A stretch of 64,000 bases of DNA, taken from Pseudomonas sp. CCI4.2. GTDB lineage: Bacteria > Pseudomonadota > Gammaproteobacteria > Pseudomonadales > Pseudomonadaceae. The stretch is taken from contig NZ_CP133781.1 in assembly GCF_034350045.1 (NCBI RefSeq), positions 3,006,001 to 3,070,000 of the forward strand, given 5' to 3'. Position numbers and translations under genes: made by a program. Below, one piece after another: positions 16,800-25,765 of this stretch; positions within the stretch are counted from its first letter, which is position 1, and each line of letters opens with the position of its first letter. A model generated the notes under the pieces. It was given only the letters and a program-made list of their open reading frames with translations, had not been told where the DNA came from and did no database searches.

Positions 16800-16979
16800 A
16801 TGAATTTCAATCTGTTTTCCGTCATTGCAGCATCCGCTATCTCTGCCACCGTCGCCCTGCCTGCCAGCGCCAGTGTTGAGGTCAACCAGAAAAAATCCAG
16901 CATCACCCAGACTTACACCACCAAGTACCTGCAACAAAGCGCCAACTTCTACGCTGCATTGGATCATAAGATTCAATAA
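16800..16979 (+). CDS. Small secreted protein, unknown function
   Basis: A 59-codon gene beginning MNFNLFSVIAASAISATVAL and continuing PASASVEVNQKKSS. It has a clear Sec signal peptide with an Ala-rich hydrophobic core and a likely cut after ASA, leaving a mature peptide of about 35 residues rich in Gln, Thr, Tyr and Lys. A GAGG ribosome site lies about 10 bases before the ATG. It is followed by a strong perfect inverted repeat at 16999-17045, consistent with its own short transcript. I do not recognise the family. Confidence 0.6.
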   Translation: MNFNLFSVIAASAISATVALPASASVEVNQKKSSITQTYTTKYLQQSANFYAALDHKIQ

Positions 16980-16998
16980 ATGAAGTCTTCCACGAAAT

Positions 16999-17045
16999 GA
17001 ATCCATTCCCCGTTAACGATCATACCGATAACGGGGAATGGATTC
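16999..17045 (+). terminator. Perfect 17-bp hairpin, likely terminator
   Basis: GAATCCATTCCCCGTTA and its exact reverse complement are separated by a 13-nt loop, 20 bp past the small secreted gene. A T run (TATTTTTTG) follows a few bases later. Unusually long and perfect for a terminator. Confidence 0.7.
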
Positions 17046-17090
17046 GTCTGCGTTATTTTTTGCCTCTCGCACACTTCGCCGGTCCGCCGT

Positions 17091-17216
17091 CTGTAGGCGC
17101 CAACTTGTTGGCGACGGTCCTTCGAACTTACGCTGCTTACGGTAGCTCCTATAGAAATGTGGGCATCGCCGGACTCTCTGTGGGACCAAATTCAATCGGG
17201 AAAGCTTTAGCTCGCC
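17091..17216 (+). repeat. Decayed composite repeat module
   Basis: A degraded relative of the module at 14760-14969: CTGTAGGCGCCAACTTGTTG, GCGACGGTCCTTCG, GGTAGCTCCTATAG and GGGACCAAATTCAATCGGGA are in the same order but with many substitutions. The region 17217-17364 holds nothing I can identify except the presumed promoter of the next small genes. Confidence 0.65.
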
Positions 17217-17364
17217 TATCGTGTTAGTTGGTGTTTTCTATGGCATTGATTAGCGGCCTCAATGATTAACGTAACTGATGTTCACTATAGATTTATGTCA
17301 CTTCTCGATGGTACCTATCTGGTTGATTCTGTCGGCCTGAAATATGCCCTCGGAGTTACACCAG

Positions 17365-17556
17365 ATGACCACTGCAATCCTTCACTCAATCAAGCAAGGC
17401 GCTTATGTCGCCATTGCGCTTTACGTTGTTTTCATCGCAGTGGTCACCGTTACCAGCATGAACACGACATCGATTCATTCCATCAACGCCGCCATCAGCA
17501 GCACTGCAGTTGATGCCCAACCCTCTGCAGTTCCTGTGCAGGACCGTGCGTCATGA
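17365..17556 (+). CDS. Small single-pass membrane protein, unknown
   Basis: 63 residues (MTTAILHSIKQGAYVAIALY...). One hydrophobic helix (about 14-33, AYVAIALYVVFIAVVTVTS) is followed by a Ser/Ala/Thr-rich tail, so it is either an inner-membrane anchor or an uncleaved signal. GGAG lies about 9 bases ahead of the ATG. The stop overlaps the start of the next small gene (ATGA at 17553), which suggests coupled translation. The family is unknown to me and the annotation rests on the coupled arrangement. Confidence 0.5.
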   Translation: MTTAILHSIKQGAYVAIALYVVFIAVVTVTSMNTTSIHSINAAISSTAVDAQPSAVPVQDRAS

Positions 17557-17780
17557 AGGGCACGCAATTATGGATCATTGCTTTTTTCGCAGTCATCACT
17601 AACGGCTTTTCGTTGACCGGCTTAGGTCAGGCGTCGTCGGGTGGCCTTGCCAGAAGCATTGAAGCCAAACATGAAATTGCTCATGCAATTGAAATGGCCG
17701 GTGTACATAAGTTGATGGCTGGGAATCCACCAAGTAAGTACCGGTTGTTTGAGTTAGGGCCGTTTACGACGGCGTGTTGA
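17553..17780 (+). CDS. Small exported protein, unknown
   Basis: 75 residues starting MKGTQLWIIAFFAVITNGFS. The N-terminal helix could be a signal peptide cut near GQA-SSGG. The rest (ARSIEAKHEIAHAIEMAGVH) is amphipathic and ends in Cys. It overlaps the previous gene by 4 bp and the 3' end of the convergent GST gene by 17 bp. Unknown family; both members of this pair could be specific to a narrow group of Pseudomonas. Confidence 0.45.
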   Translation: MKGTQLWIIAFFAVITNGFSLTGLGQASSGGLARSIEAKHEIAHAIEMAGVHKLMAGNPPSKYRLFELGPFTTAC

Positions 17781-18417
17781 TAGGCGCCGGTTTTGCCATG
17801 ACAGTTATAAACAACTCCGAACTCAGAAAGCACTCCAACCAATTGCGTAATCGCGGATACGAACTCTGCCAAAACCATTCCGGGTCAACAAAGCAAAACT
17901 GCCGCACGAACGGCGCCAGCGCGATATCGGCCAAGGTGACGTGGTCGGCGACTAAAAAACTGTATTGTTTTAATCGGTTTTCAAGCGACCGTAAAAACAC
18001 CGCGCCTAGATCACGGTAGTGTTCCTGAGCAAATTCGGGATGGCGAATCGCATATTTATAGCGATCCAGATGCTTCTTGAATAGTTGGTCGTTTTCGTCA
18101 ATCAGTTCAGCCATATCTTGCTGAGCGTTATCATCGTGCGTTAAAAGCCAATCATCAGGGTCATTGCCGGCCAACGCCCAACGCATGATGTCCAGGCTTT
18201 CATCGATCACACCGCTCTCGCAGACCAACACCGGCACCGTGCCCTTGGGTGAACAGGCAAGCAGGTGCGCGGGTTTGTCTTTCAAGCTGACTTCGACTAT
18301 TTCCACCGCACGCCCTGAGTAGAACAGCGCCATGCGAGCGCGCATGGCGTAGGGGCAGCGGCGGAAAGAGTAGAGGGTCGGGGTTGCGCTGTTCGATGCA
18401 ACCACCGACGCAGTCAT
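17764..18417 (-). CDS. Glutathione S-transferase family protein
   Basis: A 217-residue cytosolic GST-like protein. An N-terminal thioredoxin fold starts at about residue 14 (LYSFRRCPYAMRARMAL) with a CPYA active-site motif at residues 21-24, then the cis-proline segment GTVPVLV and ESLDIMRW for glutathione binding. The C-terminal helical domain carries FLVADHVTLADIALAPFVRQ. Its Cys-containing motif resembles Grx2/omega-like GSTs that reduce mixed disulfides. The start codon follows the stop of the upstream cyclophilin gene with no gap, so the two form one operon. Confidence 0.88.
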   Translation of the reverse strand: MTASVVASNSATPTLYSFRRCPYAMRARMALFYSGRAVEIVEVSLKDKPAHLLACSPKGTVPVLVCESGVIDESLDIMRWALAGNDPDDWLLTHDDNAQQDMAELIDENDQLFKKHLDRYKYAIRHPEFAQEHYRDLGAVFLRSLENRLKQYSFLVADHVTLADIALAPFVRQFCFVDPEWFWQSSYPRLRNWLECFLSSELFITVMAKPAPINTPS

Positions 18418-18930
18418 TTACGCTTCTTCGGTCAGTTGACCGCAGTCAGCAATGGTGACTTTTTTGCTGGTACGGCCGGACTGCGAGCCCATGGCTTCGA
18501 TGGCTTTAACGACGTCCATGCCTTCGACGACTTTACCGAACACCACGTGTTTGCCATCCAACCAACTGGTGACCACGGTGGTGATGAAGAACTGGCTGCC
18601 GTTGGTGTTCGGGCCAGCGTTGGCCATGGACAGCAGACCTGGCTCAGTGTGCTTCAAGGTGAAGTTTTCATCCTTGAACTTTTCGCCGTAGATCGACTTG
18701 CCGCCAGTGCCGTTGTGGTTGGTGAAGTCACCGCCTTGCAGCATGAAATCAGTGATCACGCGGTGGAACGACGAACCCTTGAACGTCAGGCCTTCGCCTT
18801 TCTCGCCGGTGCACAGTGCACGGAAGTTTTCAGCGGTTTTTGGCGCCACGTCTTCGCGCAGTTCCATAACGATGCGGCCCATAGGCTCGTCGTTAGCGGT
18901 AATGTCGAAAAACACTTTTGAATTGGACAT
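18418..18930 (-). CDS. Peptidyl-prolyl cis-trans isomerase, cyclophilin type
   Basis: A 170-residue cytoplasmic cyclophilin (no signal peptide). The active-site segment [20 protein letters not shown] contains the catalytic Arg-Phe-Gln arrangement, and [29 protein letters not shown] follow. The [13 protein letters not shown] insertion before the active site is like eukaryotic CypA and absent from the shorter PpiB-type paralogue at 49069. The start at 18930 ([11 protein letters not shown]) is preceded by AGAAAGGTAG, a good ribosome site; the upstream in-frame stretch was rejected as leader. It is the first gene of a pair with the GST gene. Confidence 0.92.
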   Translation of the reverse strand: MSNSKVFFDITANDEPMGRIVMELREDVAPKTAENFRALCTGEKGEGLTFKGSSFHRVITDFMLQGGDFTNHNGTGGKSIYGEKFKDENFTLKHTEPGLLSMANAGPNTNGSQFFITTVVTSWLDGKHVVFGKVVEGMDVVKAIEAMGSQSGRTSKKVTIADCGQLTEEA

Positions 18931-19057
18931 GGTTCTACCTTTCTCATTGAACAGGGCGCGACAGGGCGCGCCGTGGGTGTGTAGGGTCGCACAGAAAGTC
19001 CGATTACCGGTTTTGTACGACACAAAAATGCAGTTTACGTTCGCAAATGATCTGGTT

Positions 19058-22000
19058 TTATGACGAGCTGACCTCAATCGTACTCAGGCCGTTGCCTTGG
19101 CGCCGGACCTGAATCTGCACCGGAATCCGCTCGTGCATTTCCTGTACGTGGGAAATCACCCCGACCTTGCGCCCTTGGGCTTGCAAGCCATCGAGGGCGT
19201 CCATGGCCAGTTGCAGCGACTCAGGGTCAAGGCTGCCGAAGCCTTCGTCGATGAACAAGGACTCAATTTTCAAGGTGCTAGAGGCCATCGACGCCAATCC
19301 CAGGGCCAAGGCCAGGGACACCAGGAACGTCTCGCCGCCTGACAATGAATGCACGGAACGCAGTTCGTCGCCCATTTCGGTGTCCATCACCAACAAGCCG
19401 AGCATGCTGCCGCCGCGTTTGAGCCGATAACGTCGTACCAGCTGGCGTAACTGTGCGTTGGCGTGATGCACCAGCAGGTCGAGATTATACGCCTGAGCGA
19501 TCTTGCGGAATTTGTCACCTTCAGCCGACCCGATCAACGTCGCCAGGCGTGCCCAGCGCAGATACTGCGCATTAGCCTCGGCAATCTGCTGCGACAGCGC
19601 CTGATTGGCGTCTTGCCGGCGCTGGTCGTCGGCCTGTTGGGCGCGCAACTCGGCACATTGCTGCTCACTGGCGGCGGCGTGGCCGTGGAGTTCAGTCAAT
19701 GCGTTGTCCAACTGTTCGGCGTCCAATGTGCCGTCATGTTGTGCTTGATGAAGGTGCAGGCGTTGTTCGCGCTCGTGCAGTAAAACCTTGGCTTGCTCAA
19801 CGGCTTTTTCACTGCGTTGCAGCTGTTGCCGCAATGCGTTGACCTGATCATCGTCAACACTGAGCAGTTGCGCTAAACCGCTGTCGTCCAGCTCAGGATG
19901 ACGGCTGCGCCAGTCAGCGATTTTAAGGCTCAGATCGCGGTGTTCCAGCTCGATGCTGCTCAGGCGTTCTTGTTCGGCTTTGAGTTCAGCGCTGAGTTGG
20001 GTCATCAGGTTTCGAGCATCCTGTAACGCCTGTCCCGCCGTGCTTTCGGCGTTACGGGTGTGCTCCACCGCCTGTTCCAATTGCTGCTGCCAATGCTCGG
20101 CACTTGGGTGTTCGCCCAGCAATTCGCCTAATTGTTGCTGACTCGCGTGCTGCTGATCAGACAGCGCCGCGCACTGCAGTTGCAACTTTTCCTGCTCTTG
20201 GACGCGGGCGGTTTGCTGCGACTGCTCCAGCTCAACGTTGTGCTGACGGTCGCGTTGTTCGCGTTGTTCTTCGCCCTGTTGCTCCAGCTGTTGCAATCGC
20301 TGGGTCACCTGCTGATCCAGCTGCATGACCGTGACGGTTGGCTGGGTGCGCAGGCCCTCCAGGGTTTCAGCCGCCAGTAGCGGAGCGAACGCAGTCAATT
20401 CTTCTTCCAGGCGCTCCCGGTCGCTGGCCAATAGACGATGCTGATCTGCCAGTTGGTGAGTTGCCGCCCGACTTGCTTCAGTGGCGATTTGCACTTGCTG
20501 TTGCAGGTGGGCGGCGTCTTTTTGCAGCGTGAGCAGGGCGTTTTGGCGCAACTCGTCTTGGGCAATATTTTGCGCCAATTGATTCAGGTGCTGAGTTAGC
20601 CAGACGTCGCGTTTGGATGAGTCCTGCTCTATCAGTCGAGCACTTAGGGGATGCGCTTGGAGGCTCGACGCCAAGGCCTGCTGCTGGGTCGTCAACTGCT
20701 CTTGCTGTTGCAGGAATTCTTTTTGCTGAGCGATCAGACCGGCGACCGTGGCGCGCAGCTCGACCAACTTTTCTTTCAGCGTATCTACGGCCTTCAGGGC
20801 GTTGGCTTCTTCGCTTTCGTCATGCTGAGTCAGGCTTTGCAGCAGGGCTTCAGGTTGGTGATAAGGGTGTTCGTGGCTGCCACACACCGGGCAGGGTTGG
20901 TCGTTTTGCAACCGCCCGCGCAGTTCTTCGACACTCGCGCTGCGGGCCAGGCGCTGGCGCTCCAGCAATTGGCGGGTGACGGACAGGGTGTGTTCGGCAA
21001 CGGTCAATTCGCTTTTGGCCTGCAAGCCTTCGCGGTTGAGCTGTTCGCGCTGTTGCTGGGCATCTTGTTGCTTGTGCGTCAGCTCCAGCGCGCGCTGGTC
21101 GAGCTGCTGCTGACTGGCCCAGAGCCGTGAGAGGTCTTCGAAGGCGCGTTGCTGTTTGCGATTGTCGTGCAGCAGGCTGCCGAGGATTTGAATCTGCTCG
21201 CCAACCGCGTGGGCTTCCGCGCCCGCTTCGCGGTACAGCAGTTCAAGGGCATTGCGTTGTTCGGTGAGTTGCTGGCTGGCGCGGGCGGCGCCCTGTTCGA
21301 GCTGCGGCAGTTCGATGTGGCCTTTACTGAGGCGACCGCCGATTTGCATCAGTTGTTTCAAACGGTCGTGATAAGCATTCCATGCGGCGCAGAGCGGCGC
21401 CAATCCGACACTCTGCTCAAGCTGTGCGGCAATTCGCTCCAGGCGTTCAGCCACTTGCCGTTGTTGCTCCAGCAAATTGCTAACGGCTCGTTGACCCTCA
21501 GCGGTGTGCTGCTCGGCTTGTTGCTTGGATTCTGTGGCCTGATGCAAGTCCTGAATCAGCCGTGCGACGGTTCCCTGCGTATCGAACGCTAGTTGCAGCC
21601 GCGGCTTGGCATCGGTCAAAAGTTGCTGGGCATTGACCGCTGCGGATTGAGCGTCGAAGCGGTTTTTTTCAAGCTGGCCCTGCTGCGTGTGCAGCGCGCT
21701 GTGTTGCACCAGGTGTTGTTGAATCTTCGCGGCCAAGGGACTGAGCTGGGTGTTTAGCTCGGTCTGCCGGGCGAACTGATGACGCTGCGGCGCGAGATTT
21801 TCCAGGCGCGACAAGTTCAAGCGTTCGCTGCTCTGGCTGTCCCAGTGGTGTTGGTCTTGCTGCAATTGCTCGGTGGCGGTTTTGTGCTCGCTGTGCAATT
21901 GCACCAGCACCTTGAGCCATTGCTGTTGCAGCTCAAGTTGCTTGAGGTGTGCTTGCTGGTCCTTTAGCTGTTGTTGAGCGTCATCAAAGCGTTTGTCGAG

Positions 22001-22705
22001 GTCGGCGCGGGCTTCAGGTTCCAGCGGCGTGACGCCCGTGGCCAGTGCTTTGAGGTCGTCGTGGACCTTTTTTGCTTCATTACTTTTGCTGAAGGCGCGG
22101 CGTCCCAGTTGGCTATAAATCGCGGTGTCAGTGAGCTTTTCCAGCAGTTCGCTGCGCTCTTTGTCATCGGCCTTGAGGAACGCGCTGAATTCGCTTTGCG
22201 CCAGCATCACCGCGCGGGTGAACTGTTCGAAGTTCAGCCCCAAACGCGCTTCGAGCATAGTTTTGTATTCGGTTTTGTTCTGGCTGCTGAGCACCTGTTC
22301 GCTGTCCAGATCGATCAAGGTCTGGCGACTGGCTTGCAGCTTTTTGCTGGCGTTGTCCCGGGCGCGATTGGTTTCCCAGCGGGCACGGTAACGGCGGTTG
22401 TCGATGCCGATAAAATCCACTTCGGCATAACCGCTGCCGGTGCCACGGCGCAGCAAGGTGCGCGGGTCGTTGGTGCTGATGTCGCCGTCGATTTCCGGGA
22501 CTTTGGATTGGCCGATATTATTGAGCCGAGGAATAGCACCGAACAAGGCCAAACACAGTGCATCGAGCAGGGTACTTTTGCCGGCCCCCGTGGGCCCGGT
22601 GATGGCGAACAAACCGGCGCTGGCCAAGGGCTCAGCGGTGAAGTCCAGCTCAAACGGGCCGGCCAGCGAGGCGAGGTTTTTCAAGCGGATGGCGAGAATT
22701 TTCAT
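19058..22705 (-). CDS. sbcC: SbcC, ATPase subunit of SbcCD nuclease
   Basis: A 1215-residue SMC-like ATPase that, with SbcD, cleaves hairpins and palindromes arising during replication and repair. Walker [13 protein letters not shown] lies at about residues 36-47. Long Gln-rich coiled coils flank a zinc hook (CPVC at residues 605-608, in [10 protein letters not shown]) exactly in the middle. The signature [18 protein letters not shown] and Walker [12 protein letters not shown] lie near the C terminus. It overlaps sbcD by 4 bp (ATGA). The Gln richness of the coils is marked. Its role is notable in a genome rich in palindromic repeats. Confidence 0.96.
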   Translation of the reverse strand: MKILAIRLKNLASLAGPFELDFTAEPLASAGLFAITGPTGAGKSTLLDALCLALFGAIPRLNNIGQSKVPEIDGDISTNDPRTLLRRGTGSGYAEVDFIGIDNRRYRARWETNRARDNASKKLQASRQTLIDLDSEQVLSSQNKTEYKTMLEARLGLNFEQFTRAVMLAQSEFSAFLKADDKERSELLEKLTDTAIYSQLGRRAFSKSNEAKKVHDDLKALATGVTPLEPEARADLDKRFDDAQQQLKDQQAHLKQLELQQQWLKVLVQLHSEHKTATEQLQQDQHHWDSQSSERLNLSRLENLAPQRHQFARQTELNTQLSPLAAKIQQHLVQHSALHTQQGQLEKNRFDAQSAAVNAQQLLTDAKPRLQLAFDTQGTVARLIQDLHQATESKQQAEQHTAEGQRAVSNLLEQQRQVAERLERIAAQLEQSVGLAPLCAAWNAYHDRLKQLMQIGGRLSKGHIELPQLEQGAARASQQLTEQRNALELLYREAGAEAHAVGEQIQILGSLLHDNRKQQRAFEDLSRLWASQQQLDQRALELTHKQQDAQQQREQLNREGLQAKSELTVAEHTLSVTRQLLERQRLARSASVEELRGRLQNDQPCPVCGSHEHPYHQPEALLQSLTQHDESEEANALKAVDTLKEKLVELRATVAGLIAQQKEFLQQQEQLTTQQQALASSLQAHPLSARLIEQDSSKRDVWLTQHLNQLAQNIAQDELRQNALLTLQKDAAHLQQQVQIATEASRAATHQLADQHRLLASDRERLEEELTAFAPLLAAETLEGLRTQPTVTVMQLDQQVTQRLQQLEQQGEEQREQRDRQHNVELEQSQQTARVQEQEKLQLQCAALSDQQHASQQQLGELLGEHPSAEHWQQQLEQAVEHTRNAESTAGQALQDARNLMTQLSAELKAEQERLSSIELEHRDLSLKIADWRSRHPELDDSGLAQLLSVDDDQVNALRQQLQRSEKAVEQAKVLLHEREQRLHLHQAQHDGTLDAEQLDNALTELHGHAAASEQQCAELRAQQADDQRRQDANQALSQQIAEANAQYLRWARLATLIGSAEGDKFRKIAQAYNLDLLVHHANAQLRQLVRRYRLKRGGSMLGLLVMDTEMGDELRSVHSLSGGETFLVSLALALGLASMASSTLKIESLFIDEGFGSLDPESLQLAMDALDGLQAQGRKVGVISHVQEMHERIPVQIQVRRQGNGLSTIEVSSS

Positions 22706-23946
22706 GGTTGTTCGCTCTCCAGTTGCACGTCTTGCAACAGCGTGGCGAAGTCTTGCAGCGTTTGCTCATCGACCTCGGTGCCGTAGTTGTCCAACCATGC
22801 GCGACTGAACAGTTCTTGCGGGCTCAGTTGATCGAGATTGATCAGCCCTGCGCCGCTGTCGTCGCCGTCAACACTGCCTTTGCCTGCGTATTCGGCGCCT
22901 ATTCGCACCAAGCGCACGGCTTTGCCTTGCAGCGCGGTTTCGATCTGATGGCGCAGGTCCGGTTGCGGCTCGTCCAGACGCACTCGCACTTCCAGCCATG
23001 GCTGGCGTTCAATGTCGGCTAGCAGGTCGATATTGGGCAACGACGTTAGTTGCAGCAGCAACTCCGCCAGGGGTGCCGGGCCGACCCGCTGGAGATTGAC
23101 TGCGCGGGGGATCAATATGGATTCAACACCCGTCAGTTGGTCACCGTTGCAGGTGATGTCGAGAATCTGATGCTGGTAGCCGATTTCTGAAAACGACAGC
23201 GGAATCGGCGAGCCGCTGTAGCGGATGCGTTCCTCGCCGTTGACCTTCTGTGGCTTGTGCAGATGGCCGAGGGCAACGTAGGTGATGCTCGGGCCGAACA
23301 GGCTGGCGGGCAGCGCTTCGGCGTTGCCGATGATCAGGCTGCGTTCAGAGTCTTCTGACACTGAACCGCCGGCCATGTGCGCGTGGCTGATGGCGATCAG
23401 CGCTTGTTCTGGCGTGCGCTTGAGGTTAGCGGCGTCGATCAGCAGTTCATGAACACGACCGATCCCCCGCAGATAATCATCCCCCAGCGTGGCGCCGGTG
23501 ACTTCGGCTGGCCGTAAAAAGGGCAGGGCCAGGCACCAGGCGGCGATGGCCCCGGTTTTGTCAGGCAATGGCAGCAGCAGGCGTTCGGCGTCCAGTTGTC
23601 CGTCATCAAGCCACAACACCCGGCCTAGCGCGTGGGTGCGTAAACGGCGCATTAATGGCCCGGGCAATTCGATGCGTGAGCCGGAGTCGTGGTTACCGGC
23701 GATCATCACGATGGTCAGCAGCGGTTGTTGCTCATGGGCGCTGACGATGAATTCGTACAGGCGTTCCTGGGCTTTGACCGGCGGGTTAACGGTGTCGAAG
23801 ATGTCTCCCGCGATCAACAGCACATCAGGTTCGCGCTCGGCGATACGGGCCAGCAGCCAACTTAGAAAGCAGGCGTGCTCGAAGTCACGCTCTTGACCGT
23901 GGAGGTTCTGCCCGAGGTGCCAATCGGAGGTATGAAACAGACGCAT
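22702..23946 (-). CDS. sbcD: SbcD, nuclease subunit of SbcCD
   Basis: A 414-residue Mre11-like metallophosphoesterase. Motifs: SDWHLGQNLHGQERDFEH (metal ligands D, H), LLIAGDIFDTVNPP, IAGNHDSGSRIEL (GNHD), AISHAHMAGG and YVALGHLHKPQ (GHxH). The C-terminal part would bind SbcC. The ATG at 23946 (MRLFHTSDWHLGQ) matches the family's start; a few in-frame codons upstream were rejected. It is the first gene of the sbcDC operon. Confidence 0.96.
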   Translation of the reverse strand: MRLFHTSDWHLGQNLHGQERDFEHACFLSWLLARIAEREPDVLLIAGDIFDTVNPPVKAQERLYEFIVSAHEQQPLLTIVMIAGNHDSGSRIELPGPLMRRLRTHALGRVLWLDDGQLDAERLLLPLPDKTGAIAAWCLALPFLRPAEVTGATLGDDYLRGIGRVHELLIDAANLKRTPEQALIAISHAHMAGGSVSEDSERSLIIGNAEALPASLFGPSITYVALGHLHKPQKVNGEERIRYSGSPIPLSFSEIGYQHQILDITCNGDQLTGVESILIPRAVNLQRVGPAPLAELLLQLTSLPNIDLLADIERQPWLEVRVRLDEPQPDLRHQIETALQGKAVRLVRIGAEYAGKGSVDGDDSGAGLINLDQLSPQELFSRAWLDNYGTEVDEQTLQDFATLLQDVQLESEQP

Positions 23947-23985
23947 TGGAGGTCCTTGTGTCAAGCAGAGATCAAAACGTTGACT

Positions 23986-24084
23986 TCACCCTGTGGGACC
24001 GAATTCCTTCGGAAAGGCGACGACGCGATATGTCTGTTGAACCGCGTGGCCTGTTTTGCGAATAAATTCGCTCCCACAGGGTGA
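23986..24084. repeat. REP-like inverted element between sbcD and batD
   Basis: Outer 13-bp perfect arms TCACCCTGTGGGA / TCCCACAGGGTGA enclose a CCGAATTCCTTCGG palindrome on the left and a GCGAATAAATTCGC palindrome on the right. It occupies the gap between two same-strand operons and could act as a transcription barrier. Confidence 0.75.
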
Positions 24085-24103
24085 CTGTGTCTAGCCGTTA
24101 ACC

Positions 24104-25765
24104 TTATTTCGGGTACAGCGGCGGCAGGCTGGTGTCGGCCGCTGGGTCTTGGGTTCGTTCGCGGGTGGGCAGGGTGCGCACGGCGCTCCATAGGGCTTCG
24201 CCTTGCCAGTCGTGGCCGGTTTCGCTGTAGAGCGCGCCGTTCAGTTCATCGAGGGCGTCGGACAACGGGACAAACCGCGCGGCCATGTCGGCCAGGGTTT
24301 CCGGTTGTTGACGGGCCCAAGCGTCCAGTGCCTGGCGGGTTGCTTGCGGGTCATTTGCCAGGCTGGCGCGTTTCAGTTCGTCCAGCACGGTGCGTGGGCT
24401 CGGGCCGGCTTGTACCACCCGCGCCTCCGCTGGTTGCCAACGGGCCCGCCACCAGAGGCCGAAGCCGATCAGGGTCGAGCAGGCCAACAAAAACGTGCTC
24501 AGTTGCCACGGCCACAGCACTGCACCGCCAACGCCCAGACCATTAGTGGTGTTGACCGGCATGTCGACCGACAAGCCTGGGTTGCTCGCAACCTGCAAGG
24601 TCCGGGCGGGCAAGCTGCTGTGTTCCAAGTGATCTTCGTGGGTGTTCCACCACACCACGTCAACGGTGGGCAAATCAATCGCGCCAGTGCGGGTCGGCAC
24701 CAGGGCTTCGCGCTCTATACGACTGCCGATCAAGCCCCGGTCGCTGGCCTGATTGCTCAGTTGCGGTTGGTCAGGGTAGCGTCGCAGACCGCTGACAGTG
24801 GTCGCGGGCAGCGGCGGCAATTGTGCGCTGGACAGGCCTTCAGCCTTGAGGGTCAGGCTGCGGGTCAGGGAGTCACCGACCAAGCTGTGGTCGGGCTCAG
24901 GATTCCAGTCTTCGCTCAGGCTTACACTGCGGGCCGGCAACCATGGACTGTCGGCCGGGTAATCAACCGGTTGCGCCTTGACTGACAGGGTAATTTCCGT
25001 CGAGCTGACGTGCACCAATTTACCCGGTTTCGGGGCTGACGGTTGCGCGCTGTGGCCCTGGTCTTGAGCCTGGCTCGGACTGTCCTGGACCAAGGTTGCG
25101 CTGAACACCTGGGCGGGAATCAGTAGGTTGCCGCTGCGTTGTGGATAAATCGCGTAGCGCATTTCGATAACGCCGTGGCGAATACCGTTGATCAGCTTTT
25201 CATAGGTGCGGGTATCTCCGAGCCGTTCGATTCGGGTGTCCGGGATGACCAACGGCGTCAGGTTGCTGTCATCAAACAACGGGACCGAGTGATAAATACG
25301 CAGCGTGAGCACGGCTTGCGCCTGAACGTAGACGCTGTCTTGGTCGAGGCTGGCCTCAATAAACACTGGCGCCAAAGCGTTGCCTTGTGCCTGGTCTTCA
25401 CCTTGGGTTACTTGCAGTGTGATGGGTTGGCTGGTGAGTTGGCCCAGTTGCAACGACGGAATTTCCACCGTGCCGTTCTGTCTGGGCAGCAGGGTAATGA
25501 TCCAGCGCGTGGTGGCTTGAGAGCCACCGTCCAGGGTCGTCAGGTGGTTGACCTGGCGCGTGCCTTGAACGGTAAAGTCGTTGTCCAGCGCACTCAGGTC
25601 CGGTTTGCCAAACAGGGTAGGGTCGTCGGACTCCAGCGTCAGCTCCACGGTCTCGCCAGCGTTCAGCCGCGCACGGTCGACGCTGGCCACCAGCATCGCC
25701 GCTTGGGCAGATAAGGCCACGCAACAGAGCGCAAGGCTAATCAAAAAGGTGTGTACGCGACTCAT
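24104..25765 (-). CDS. batD: BatD family protein
   Basis: A 553-residue exported membrane protein. It has a cleavable signal peptide (MSRVHTFLISLALCCVALSA, cut after QAA), a long periplasmic region with the BatD opening (LVASVDRARLNAGETVELTLESDDP, DFTVQGTRQVNHL) and repeated beta-rich modules, and one membrane helix late in the chain (LWPWQLSTFLLACSTLIGFGLWWRARW) with a short cytosolic tail. BatD belongs to the Bacteroides aerotolerance (Bat) group acting with MoxR ATPases and VWA proteins at the envelope. Last gene of the moxR operon, overlapping the upstream gene by 4 bp. Confidence 0.9.
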   Translation of the reverse strand: MSRVHTFLISLALCCVALSAQAAMLVASVDRARLNAGETVELTLESDDPTLFGKPDLSALDNDFTVQGTRQVNHLTTLDGGSQATTRWIITLLPRQNGTVEIPSLQLGQLTSQPITLQVTQGEDQAQGNALAPVFIEASLDQDSVYVQAQAVLTLRIYHSVPLFDDSNLTPLVIPDTRIERLGDTRTYEKLINGIRHGVIEMRYAIYPQRSGNLLIPAQVFSATLVQDSPSQAQDQGHSAQPSAPKPGKLVHVSSTEITLSVKAQPVDYPADSPWLPARSVSLSEDWNPEPDHSLVGDSLTRSLTLKAEGLSSAQLPPLPATTVSGLRRYPDQPQLSNQASDRGLIGSRIEREALVPTRTGAIDLPTVDVVWWNTHEDHLEHSSLPARTLQVASNPGLSVDMPVNTTNGLGVGGAVLWPWQLSTFLLACSTLIGFGLWWRARWQPAEARVVQAGPSPRTVLDELKRASLANDPQATRQALDAWARQQPETLADMAARFVPLSDALDELNGALYSETGHDWQGEALWSAVRTLPTRERTQDPAADTSLPPLYPK

